Made by a program: the position numbers and the translations under genes. 64,000 nucleotides of DNA from Actinacidiphila yeochonensis CN732 (GTDB lineage Bacteria > Actinomycetota > Actinomycetes > Streptomycetales > Streptomycetaceae): assembly GCF_000745345.1 (NCBI RefSeq), contig NZ_JQNR01000005.1, positions 2,480,001 through 2,544,000 of the forward strand, given 5' to 3'. Below are positions 51,549-60,700 of this stretch, in pieces; the stretch's first letter is position 1; the number at the start of each line of letters is the position of its first letter. The notes below the pieces were generated by a model. It made no database searches. It was not told the DNA's origin and saw nothing but the letters and a program-made list of their open reading frames with translations.

Positions 51549-52781
51549 GTGCGTCACGCCGCCGGTCCGCGGCCGGGTGCGGAGCAGGGCGCGGGGCCCG
51601 CCGGCCGACCCGGACCGCCCGTCCCGTTCCGGCAGTTCGTGCTCAAGGCGCACAGCCGCTGCAACCTCGTCTGCCGCTACTGCTACCTGTACGCCGGCCC
51701 CGACGCCACCTGGCGCGACCGCCCCCGCACCCCGTCGGCCGCGGTGGCGGCCCGCACCGCCGAGCGGATCGCCGAACACGCCGCCGCCCACGGCCTGCGC
51801 GAGATCGCGGTGGTCTTCCACGGCGGCGAGCCCCTCCTCACCGGCACCGGCCGGCTCGTCGCCGACGCCGACCTGATCCGCGCCGCGGTCCCGCCGGACT
51901 GCGCCGTCCGGGTGACCGTCCAGACCAACGCCACCCTCCTCACCCGGGCCCGGGTGAGGGCGCTGGCCGACGCCGGGTTCGGCGTCGGCGTCAGCCTCGA
52001 CGGCGGCCTGCCCGCGCACAACGCGGCCCGCGTCGACCACACCGGACGTCCCTCCTGGCCCGCCGCCGCGGCCGGCCTGCGGGTGCTGGCCGAGTACGCG
52101 CCCGAGGCGTTCGCCGGGCTGCTGTGCGTCGTGGACCTGCGGCACGACCCGGTGGAGGTCTACGAGTCGCTGCTGGCCTTCCGGCCGCCCGCCGTCGACC
52201 TGCTGCTGCCGCACGGCAACTGGACCAGCCCGCCGCCCGGCCTGCCCGCGCCGCCGGAGGACCCGGCGCCCTACGGCCGCTGGCTCACCGCCGTCTTCGA
52301 CCGCTGGTGGGACGCGCCCCGCCGGGAGACCCGGATCGGCCTGTTCGAGGAGTGCGCCGCGCTGCTGCTCGGCGCACCGGCGGCCGGGGAGCGGCTGGGG
52401 CTGCAACCCTTCGCCGCCGTCGTGGTGGAGACCGACGGCACCATCGAGCAGGTCGACTCCCTCAAGTCCGCGTACGACGGCGCCGCCGCCACCGGCCTCG
52501 ACGTCTTCCGCCACAGCTTCGACGACGCCCTCGCCCACCCGGGCGTCGCCGCCCGCCAGACCGGGGCCGCCGCCCTCGGCCCGACCTGCCGCGCCTGCCC
52601 GCTGGCGACCGTCTGCGGCGGCGGGCACTACGCCCACCGCTACCGCGCCCCGGACGGCTTCGCGAACCCGTCGGTCTACTGCGCGGACCTCGCCCGTCTG
52701 ATCCGCCACACCGCCACCCGGCTCGCCGAGGCAGCCGGCGCCGGGCCCGGCCGCCACACCTCCCGGGAGTCCCGCCGGTGA
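51549..52781 (+). CDS. fxsB: FxsB-type radical SAM/SPASM cyclophane maturase
   Basis: 410 residues. The radical SAM cluster is Cys38-x3-Cys42-x2-Cys45 (S-R-C-N-L-V-C-R-Y-C-Y-L-Y). G-G-E-P (F-H-G-G-E-P-L-L) binds SAM. The C-terminal auxiliary-cluster Cys are in C-R-A-C-P-L-A-T-V-C-G-G-G-H-Y and the last V-Y-C-A-D-L. It is expected to join an aromatic ring to a neighbouring beta-carbon in the precursor. GTG 51549 has GGGGAGG 7 nt upstream. It overlaps the next start by four bases (GTGA), so it is coupled to the HExxH gene. Confidence 0.9.
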   Translation: MRHAAGPRPGAEQGAGPAGRPGPPVPFRQFVLKAHSRCNLVCRYCYLYAGPDATWRDRPRTPSAAVAARTAERIAEHAAAHGLREIAVVFHGGEPLLTGTGRLVADADLIRAAVPPDCAVRVTVQTNATLLTRARVRALADAGFGVGVSLDGGLPAHNAARVDHTGRPSWPAAAAGLRVLAEYAPEAFAGLLCVVDLRHDPVEVYESLLAFRPPAVDLLLPHGNWTSPPPGLPAPPEDPAPYGRWLTAVFDRWWDAPRRETRIGLFEECAALLLGAPAAGERLGLQPFAAVVVETDGTIEQVDSLKSAYDGAAATGLDVFRHSFDDALAHPGVAARQTGAAALGPTCRACPLATVCGGGHYAHRYRAPDGFANPSVYCADLARLIRHTATRLAEAAGAGPGRHTSRESRR

Positions 52782-54404
52782 AACCGCACGCCCCACACCC
52801 CGCCCCGCCGCCCCCGTCCCCGGAAGCCCCCACCCCCGTCGCGCGAGCCGGCCGGCCGCCGGCCTGGACGGCACCGAACTGCCCGGCGAGGCCGTCGCGG
52901 TGCTCGGGCGGACCGGCAGCACCCCAGCCCTGCTCGCGCTGCTCGCCGCTCGGCAGCGGGCCCGGCGGCTGCTCACCCTGCGGGCCCTGCTGGACGCCGT
53001 CGCCGGCGCGCCCGCCGGGACGCTGCCGCCGGGCACGGCCGAACGGCTGCTGCGGGACTGGCGGTTGCTGGAGGCGGCCGAACGGGCCGACCCGGCCGCG
53101 GCCCGCGCCGTCGTCGACTACCCGCACACCGGCGCCTGGGCCGAACGCTGCCTGCGGGCCCTCGGCCGCCCCGGTCAGGGCCGGCGGGCCGCCGCCGAAC
53201 TGCCGCACCTGGGCGCCCTGGCAGCGGCCGCCGCGGCCCGGGCCGGCCTGCGCTTCACCCTCGAACTCCCGCTGCGCGAGGGTGAGCTGCGGCTGCCCAC
53301 GCTCGGCGGTCTCCGCCCGGCAGGAGCCGGGTCCGGCACCGGTACCGGGACCGCCGCCGCCGACCAGGGCGCCGTCGTACCGGTCGTACGGATAGTCGGC
53401 GAGCCGCGCCGGCTGTGGCTGCACCCGCTGCCGGGGCGGCACCACCCGCACCAGCCGCACCCGCGGCCCGCTCAGCCCCGCGGCCGTCCCCGCCGCAGGA
53501 CGACGTGCCGCCGTACCCGCGGCCGCCCCGCCAGGAGGGCCGCGGGTACGGCGCCGGGCTCCCCGTCGAGGTGCGGCGCGGCCAGGACGGCGTGTGGCGT
53601 TCGGCCGCCCCCGGCTGGCGCCCCCTCCAGGCGCTGCACCACCCCGACGGGCGGCCCGTCCTCATCGACGACGTCGACCCCTACCGGGACGAGGAGCACC
53701 GCACCAACCCCTACGGCCTGGACGTCGCCGACCGGCTCGACCTCGGCGGCCACGCCAGCTGGCGCACCGCCTGGCGGGACGCGCGGCCTTGGCTGGAGCT
53801 GGGCGACGGCACCCGGGCCCGGGAGGTGGCGGAGCTGCTGGAGTGCGTCGTCCCGCTGGCCGGCGCGCCCACCGCGCAGTGCAGCGCCACCCGCGGCGAG
53901 GCGTTCGGCGCGCTGCTCAGCAGCACCCCGCGCGGCGGCCTGGACCTTGCCGCCACGCTCGTCCACGAACTCCAGCACGCCAAGCTGCTCGCGGTCTCCC
54001 AGATCACCCCGCTGCACACCGCCGACGACGCGCCGCGCTACTTCGCGCCCTGGCGCCCCGACCCGCGCCCCTTCGACGGCCTCTTCCAGGGCGCCTACGC
54101 CCACCTCGCGCTCGCCGACTTCCACCTGCGTACGGCCGGCGTGCTCACCGACCCGGTGCTGCGCGACGCCGCGTGGGCCGACCACTGCCGCTGCCGCCAG
54201 CAGGTCGGCGCCGCCCTGCCCCAACTCCTCGGCGCCCGGGCGCTGACCGCGCACGGCCGGGCGCTGGTGGCGGCGATGGCCGAGCACCACGCCCGACTGT
54301 GCCGCGACGTCCCGCCCGACGGCCACCTGGCCCGCGCCACCGCCTACGTGGAGACCGCGCGCATGTCCTGGCGCCGCCACCGCGCCGGAACCACCCGGGA
54401 GTGA
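52778..54404 (+). pseudogene. HExxH-type peptide beta-hydroxylase, two frame breaks
   Basis: Read across frames it gives about 542 residues. The N-terminal part (L-D-G-T-E-L-P-G-E-A-V-A-V-L, Leu/Ala-rich helices to about 53300) is in one frame. The C-terminal part with L-V-H-E-L-Q-H-A-K-L-L (HExxH near 53964) and D-F-H-L-R-T-A-G-V-L is in another. The start GTG 52778, overlapping the fxsB stop, is in a third. Breaks lie at about 52800-52865 (runs of CCCCC) and 53400-53490, each one missing base. The family is named for alpha-ketoglutarate-dependent hydroxylation of RiPP residues and is a usual fxs neighbour. It is probably functional if the breaks are sequencing errors. Confidence 0.7.
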
Positions 54405-54456
54405 ACCGGAAAGCCCATCCCAACTGCGTGCATGACGGAACGTCACATGGGGATCA

Positions 54457-54531
54457 TTGACAGTAGCCACGCGGTCGGCAGGGTTCTGTACCGTCAGGAC
54501 ACGAGCGCGTCGCAACGAGGGAGACGGTCGC
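54457..54531 (+). promoter_or_regulatory. Possible promoter of the TIR-STAND-TPR gene
   Basis: TTGACA at 54457-54462 is a perfect -35 hexamer. A matching -10 (GGTTCT or TTCTGT near 54482-54489) is poor and spaced loosely. It suggests that the sensor gene can be transcribed apart from fxsAB. GAGGGAGAC at about 54517-54525 is the ribosome site. Confidence 0.4.
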
Positions 54532-57531
54532 ATGGCCGGAGGGCGGCAGACCGCGGCAGCGGCATCCGGGCGCGGGCCCGTGACCATCAGCTACGCCGGG
54601 TACAACCGGCCGTGGGCGGCCTGGATCGCCTACCGGCTGGAGCGGCAGGGCGTGCGGGTCTCCCTCCAGCGTTGGGACCTCGCCGGCCCCGACAGCGTCG
54701 AGCAGGCCCTGCGCGACCTGCTGCTCTCCGAGGGCACCGTGCTGGTGGTGCTCAGCGAGTGGTACTTCCGGCTGGGCCCGCGCGAGGCCGAGGAGTGGAA
54801 CCGGGCGCTGCGCGCGGTCGTGCCACCGCACGCCGACCGGTTCGCGGCCGTCTGCGTCACCGCCGCCGCGCTGCCGTCCGCCGCGGCCGCGCTGGCCGCC
54901 GCCGACCTGTGGGGCCTGGGCGCGGTGGAGGCCGAACGCCGCCTGCTGGCCCGGCTCGGCGTCACCCCGGTCCGCCCGGCCGGCCCCGACGGCCTGGGCG
55001 ACGGCCCCCGCTACCCGCTGGAGCAGCCCGCCGTGTGGGGCGGGGTGCCGCGCCGCAACACCCGCTTCACCGGCCGCGACCACCTCCTCACCACCCTCCA
55101 CCAGCAGCTCTCCACCGCCGAGCCGGGGGCCGGCGTCGCCACCCTGCACGGCCTGTCGGGCGTCGGCAAGACGCACATCGCCACCGAGTACGTCTACCGC
55201 TTCCAGCCCGAGTACGACGTGGTGTGGTGGGTGCGCGCCAGCGAACGCGGCACGCTGCGCGAGAAACTGGCCGGCCTCGCGCCCGCCCTCGGCCTGGTCA
55301 CCGGCCGGGAGTACGGCGAGCGGCTGCGCGCGGTCCGGGACGCGCTGCGCCGCGGCAGCCCGTATCCGCGCTGGCTGGTCGTCCTGGACGGCGCCGACCG
55401 GCCCGAGGAGATCCACGACCTGGTGCCCACCGGCCCCGGCCACGTGCTGATCACCTCGCAGAACCGCGAGTGGAGCGAGTACAACAGCTCGCTGATCGAG
55501 GTGCCCGTCTACGACCGCGACGAGTCGGTGGCGTTCGTCCGCCGCCGCGCGCCCCGGCTCGACGACAACGACGCCGACAAGCTCGCCGAGGCGCTCGGCG
55601 ACCTCGCGCTGGCCCTGGACCAGAACGCCGGCGCCCTCAACGACTCCGCGATGCTGGTCGACGACTACATCGAGCTGGTGCGCCACGGCAGCGACGTCGA
55701 GCCGGGCCTCAAGGTCGCCGCCGACTTCCAGATGACGTACTTCACCGCCTTCTCGATACTCCTCAACCGGCTCCGCGAGGACCGCCCGGAGGCGCTGGAC
55801 CTGCTGCGGCTGTGCGTCTTCTTCGCGCCCGGGCCGATCCCGCTGCGGCTGGTGCGGGACCTGCCCAACCGGGAGATGCCCGAGCAGCTGGTCGGGCTCA
55901 TCGAGGACCCGCTGCTGTGGAGTTCGGCGATCAGCAAGCTCGCGCAGTGGTCGGTGATCCAGTCCGACCCGCAGGACGCGGCGGACGAGGCCGGCGACGC
56001 CTCGGAGGGCGTCCAGATGCACCGGCTGGTCTACCAGGCGGTGCGGGCCGACATGTCGCCCGAGGAGCACGCCACGTACTCCCGGGTGGTGCGCACCATG
56101 CTCGCCTCCGCCGACCCGGCCCGCCCCAACGACACCCGGCTGTGGCCGCGTTACGCCGAGATCGTGCCGCACCTGGAGCCGTCCGGCGCGCTGGAGTCCA
56201 CCAACCCCGACATCCAGCGGACCGTCCTGAACTGCCTGCGCTACCTCAACTCCTCCGGCGAGTACCGCACCTCCCGGAGGCTGGCCGAGACCGCCGCCCA
56301 GTACTGGCCGGCCGTTCTGGGAGCCGACCACCCCCGGCTGTGGGACCTCGCCCAGGAACGCGTCAACGCGATCCGCGCCATGGGCGACTACGCCACCACC
56401 GAGGCCATCGACCGCCGCGCCCACGAACTGCTCACCGACGAACGCGGCCCCGGCGACCTGCTCACCCTGCGGGCCGCCGGCAGCCTGGCCGCCGACCTGC
56501 GGGCGCTGGGCAGCTACGACGAGGCGCTGGTCCTCGCCCGGCAGGTCCGCGACGGCTACCGCGACCTCTTCGGCCGGCAGGACGCCAGCTTCCTCGTCGC
56601 CCAGAACAACATGGGCGTCGGCCTGCGCCTGCTGGGCCGCTACGACGACGCGCTGGCGCTGGACCAGTCGACGATGGAGGCGATGCGCGAGCTGCTGCGC
56701 GAACGGCACAGCCTCACCCTGTCCTCGGAGAACTCCTACGCCCACGACCTGCGGCTGACCGGCCAGTACGAGCGGGCCACCTCCGTACAGGAGCGCAACG
56801 CCGAGGTGCACCGCACCGTCATGGGCGCCGACAACCCGCAGACGCTGCGCGCCGAGCACAACCTGGCGCTGTGCTACCGGCGGGTGGGGGACCGGCCGCG
56901 GGCCGCGACGGTGCTGGCCGGGCTGGTGGAGCGGTGCGAGCGGGTGCTCGGCGACAGCGACCCGCTCACCGTGCGGGCCGTGGCGAGCCTGTCCACGTTC
57001 GAGCGCTCGCACGGCGACCTGGACCGCGCCCGCGAGCTCGGCGAGGCCGTCCTGGACCACTACCGCGCCGCGTTCGGCGACCGCCACCCCTACACCGCCG
57101 GGGTCCTCGCCAACCACGCGCTGCTGCTGCGGGCCGCGGGCGAGCGGCAGCAGTCGCAGATCGAGGCGGAGGACGCGCTCGCCGGGATGGCCCGCGCGGT
57201 CGGCGACGCCCACCCCTGGACGCTCGCCTGCGCCCTCAACGCCGGCTCCGCGCGGAACCTGGCCGGCGACCCGGAGAGCGCGGCGGAGATCAGCCGCCGC
57301 ACCGCCCGGCAGGCGGCCGAACGGCTCGGCCGGGAGCACCCGTTGACGCTCTCCTGCCGGATCGCGCTGGCCGCGGACCTGCGCAACCTGCGCCGCCGCC
57401 GGGAGGCCGACAAGATCGAGGAGGAGGCCCTGGCCGCCCTGGCCCGCACCCTCGGCCCCCAGCACCCCCACACCGTCTCGGCCCGCTCCCGCACCCGCCC
57501 CTACTGGGACTTCGAGCCCTTCAGCTCGTAG
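54532..57531 (+). CDS. fxsT: FxsT-type TIR-STAND-TPR protein
   Basis: 999 residues. A TIR-like domain (about 17-130: V-T-I-S-Y-A-G-Y-N-R-P-W-A-A-W-I) is followed by an NB-ARC/STAND NTPase (about 180-430; P-loop G-L-S-G-V-G-K-T at 207-214, Walker B R-W-L-V-V-L-D-G-A-D), a winged-helix linker and many TPRs (about 530-980, A-L-G-S-Y-D-E-A-L-V-L-A-R type). The end is Y-W-D-F-E-P-F-S-S. This is the large protein usually encoded with FXS peptides, and the architecture is that of NTP-switch immune sensors, with TPRs as receptor and TIR as signalling or NAD-acting end. No frame break is seen. Confidence 0.88.
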   Translation: MAGGRQTAAAASGRGPVTISYAGYNRPWAAWIAYRLERQGVRVSLQRWDLAGPDSVEQALRDLLLSEGTVLVVLSEWYFRLGPREAEEWNRALRAVVPPHADRFAAVCVTAAALPSAAAALAAADLWGLGAVEAERRLLARLGVTPVRPAGPDGLGDGPRYPLEQPAVWGGVPRRNTRFTGRDHLLTTLHQQLSTAEPGAGVATLHGLSGVGKTHIATEYVYRFQPEYDVVWWVRASERGTLREKLAGLAPALGLVTGREYGERLRAVRDALRRGSPYPRWLVVLDGADRPEEIHDLVPTGPGHVLITSQNREWSEYNSSLIEVPVYDRDESVAFVRRRAPRLDDNDADKLAEALGDLALALDQNAGALNDSAMLVDDYIELVRHGSDVEPGLKVAADFQMTYFTAFSILLNRLREDRPEALDLLRLCVFFAPGPIPLRLVRDLPNREMPEQLVGLIEDPLLWSSAISKLAQWSVIQSDPQDAADEAGDASEGVQMHRLVYQAVRADMSPEEHATYSRVVRTMLASADPARPNDTRLWPRYAEIVPHLEPSGALESTNPDIQRTVLNCLRYLNSSGEYRTSRRLAETAAQYWPAVLGADHPRLWDLAQERVNAIRAMGDYATTEAIDRRAHELLTDERGPGDLLTLRAAGSLAADLRALGSYDEALVLARQVRDGYRDLFGRQDASFLVAQNNMGVGLRLLGRYDDALALDQSTMEAMRELLRERHSLTLSSENSYAHDLRLTGQYERATSVQERNAEVHRTVMGADNPQTLRAEHNLALCYRRVGDRPRAATVLAGLVERCERVLGDSDPLTVRAVASLSTFERSHGDLDRARELGEAVLDHYRAAFGDRHPYTAGVLANHALLLRAAGERQQSQIEAEDALAGMARAVGDAHPWTLACALNAGSARNLAGDPESAAEISRRTARQAAERLGREHPLTLSCRIALAADLRNLRRRREADKIEEEALAALARTLGPQHPHTVSARSRTRPYWDFEPFSS

Positions 57532-57711
57532 GGGACGGCCTGGCCGCCTCTGGGCACTGGTCCGCCGGGCTTCACCCGCCCGAGAACGGACCACCATCAC
57601 CGATCGCGGCGACCCGCCGCGGTGCTGGTCGACCCGCGGGCGCCGGCCGACCTGGAGGACGCGCCGGCGCTGGCCCAGTACCGGGTCAGGGAGGCGTCAG
57701 AGCGGCAACAG

Positions 57712-57755
57712 GCCGGCGCCCCGCCCCCGGAAACCTCCGGGGGCGGGGCGCCGGC
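57712..57755 (-). terminator. Strong terminator after sucA
   Basis: Perfect 20-bp GC stem (57712-57731 with 57736-57755) with AACC loop, 40 bp past the sucA stop, between convergent genes. The remaining 57532-57711 holds no gene. Confidence 0.87.
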
Positions 57756-57794
57756 GTCGAACGCGTACCGCCGGTGCTTCGGACCTGACCGGGA

Positions 57795-60700
57795 TCAGAT
57801 CTCGAAGACCTCGCGGGTGAGCTGCTCCTGCTGCTCCTGGTGGCGCTTCGCGGAGCCGACGGCCGGCGAGGACGAGGCCGGACGGGAGACCCGCCGCAGC
57901 CGGTCCGCGTTGTCCGGGGCCGCGCCCAGCACCAGGTCCAGGTGGTCGATCAGGTTCAGCGCGATGAACGGCCACGCACCCTGGTTGGCCGGCTCCTCCT
58001 GGGCCCAGACGAACTTCTGCGCCTTGGTGAAGGGGGCCAGCGCCTGCTGGATCTCCGCGCCGGGCAGCGGGTACAGCCGCTCGATGCGGATGATCGCCAC
58101 GTCCTCGGCGCCGCGCCGCTCCCGCTCGGCGATCAGGTCGTAGTAGACCTTGCCGGTGCAGAAGACGACCTTGCGGACCGCGTCCGGCCGCACCGTGGTG
58201 TCGCCGATCACCGGCTGGAACTGGCCGGTGGTGAAGTCCTCCGCCTTCGACGCCGCCGCCTTCAGCCGGAGCATCGACTTCGGGGTGAAGACGATCAGCG
58301 GCTTGTGGTGCGGGTTGTGGACCTGCCAGCGCAGCAGGTGGAAGTAGTTCGCCGGAGTGGTCGGGAACGCCACCGTCATGTTGTTCTGCGCGCACAGCTG
58401 GAGGTAGCGCTCGATGCGGGCCGAGGAGTGGTCCGGGCCCTGGCCCTCGTAGCCGTGCGGCAGCAGCAGCACGACGCCGGAGGTCTGGCCCCACTTCTGC
58501 TCGGCGGCGCTGATGTACTCGTCGATGATGGACGAGGCGCCGTTGGCGAAGTCGCCGAACTGGGCCTCCCACATCACCAGCGCGTCCGGGCGGGCCAGCG
58601 AGTAGCCGTACTCGAAGCCCATCGCGGCGTACTCGCTGAGCAGCGAGTCGTACACGTTGTAGTGGGCCTGGTCCTCCGACAGGTACAGCAGCGGGGTGTA
58701 GTCCTCGCCGGTGACCCGGTCGATGAGCACCGCGTGCCGCTGGCCGAAGGTGCCGCGGCGGGAGTCCTGGCCGGCCAGCCGGACGGGGGTGCCGTCCAGC
58801 AGCAGCGAGCCGATCGCCAGGGTCTCGCCCATGCCCCAGTCGATCGTGCCGTCCTCGACCATCGCCATACGGCGCTGGAGCTGCGGCAGCAGCCGGGGGT
58901 GCACGTTGAACGTCTCGGGCAGGTTCACCTGCGAGGCGGCGATCCGCTTGACCACCTCGGCGGTGACCGCGGTCGGCACCGGCACCGGGAACTCGGCCTG
59001 CGCGTCGTCCTGCGGGGCCAGCTCGGCGGGCGCCGCGGCGGCCTCGCGGACCTCGGTGAAGACCTTCTCCAGCTGGCCCTGGTAGTCCTGCAGGGCCTGC
59101 TCGGCCTCTTCCAGGGTGATGTCGCCCCGGCCGATCAGCGACTCGGTGTAGAGCTTGCGCACCGAGCGCTTCTTGTCGATCAGGTCGTACATCAGCGGCT
59201 GGGTGAAGGCCGGGTTGTCGGACTCGTTGTGGCCGCGCCGCCGGTAGCAGATGAGGTCGATCACGACGTCCTTGTTGAACGCCTGACGGAACTCGAACGC
59301 CAGCCGCGCCACCCGCACCACGGCCTCGGGGTCGTCCCCGTTGACGTGGAAGATCGGCGCCTCGATCATGCGCGCCACGTCGGTGCTGTACATCGAGGAG
59401 CGGGCCGACTCCGGGGGAGCGGTGAACCCGACCTGGTTGTTGATCACCACGTGGACGGTGCCGCCGGTGCGGTAGCCGCGCAGCTGCGACATGTTCAGCG
59501 TCTCGGCGACGACGCCCTGGCCCGCGAAGGCCGCGTCGCCGTGCAGCGCCACCGGCAGCACGGTGAAGTCGGTGCCGCCCTTGTTGATGATGTCCTGCCG
59601 GGCACGGGCGATGCCCTCGATGACCGGGTCGACGGTCTCCAGGTGCGACGGGTTGGCCGCCAGCGACACCCGGATCTGCTCGCCGTCCAGGCCGGTGAAG
59701 TTGCCCTCGGCGCCCAGGTGGTACTTCACGTCGCCGGAGCCGTGCATCGACTTCGGGTCGAGGTTGCCCTCGAACTCGCGGAAGATCTGCGCGTAGGACT
59801 TGCCGACGATGTTGGCGAGCACGTTCAGCCGGCCGCGGTGGGCCATGCCGATGATCGCCTCGTCCAGCCGCGACTCGGCGGCCGCGTCCAGCACCGCGTC
59901 GAGCAGCGGGATGACGGACTCGCCGCCCTCCAGCGAGAACCGCTTCTGGCCGACGTACTTGGTCTGCAGGAACGTCTCGAACGCCTCGGCCGCGTTGAGC
60001 CGGCGCAGGATGCGCAGCTGCTCGTCGCGCTCCGGCTTGGCGTGCGGGCGCTCGATCCGGTCCTGGATCCACTTGCGCTGCTTGGGGTCCTGGATGTGCA
60101 TGAACTCGACACCGACGGTGCGGCAGTACGAGTCGCGCAGCACGCCGAGGATGTCGCGCAGCTTCATCAGGGTCTTGCCGGCGAAGCCGCCGACGGCGAA
60201 CTCGCGCTCCAGGTCCCACAGGGTCAGGCCGTGCTCCAGCACGTCCAGGTCCGGGTGCTTGCGCTGCCGGTACTCCAGCGGGTCGGTGTCGGCCATGACG
60301 TGGCCGCGCACCCGGTAGGAGTGGATCAGCTCGAAGACCCGGGCGGCCTTGGTGACGTCGTCGTCGTGGCCGGTGTCGATGTCGGTGCGCCAGCGGACCG
60401 GCTCGTACGGGATGCGCAGCGCGGCGAAGATGTCGTCGAAGAAGTCGTTCTCGCCCAGCAGCAGCTGGCTCATGATCCGCAGGAACTCGCCGGAGGCGGC
60501 GCCCTGGATCACCCGGTGGTCGTACGTGCTGGTGAGGGTCATCACCTTGGAGATGCCCAGCTTGTTCAGGGTGTCCTGCGAGGTGCCCTGGAACTCGGCC
60601 GGGTAGTCCATGGAGCCGACGCCGAGGATCATCGACTGCCCGGGCATCAGCCGCGGCACCGAGTGCACGGTGCCCAGGCCGCCGGGGTTGGTCAGCGACG

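Noticed and set aside
57532..57711. Extra small gene between the TIR-STAND-TPR gene and sucA
   Set aside because: Short open frames here have no ribosome site or family similarity; the end of the stretch is the sucA terminator.
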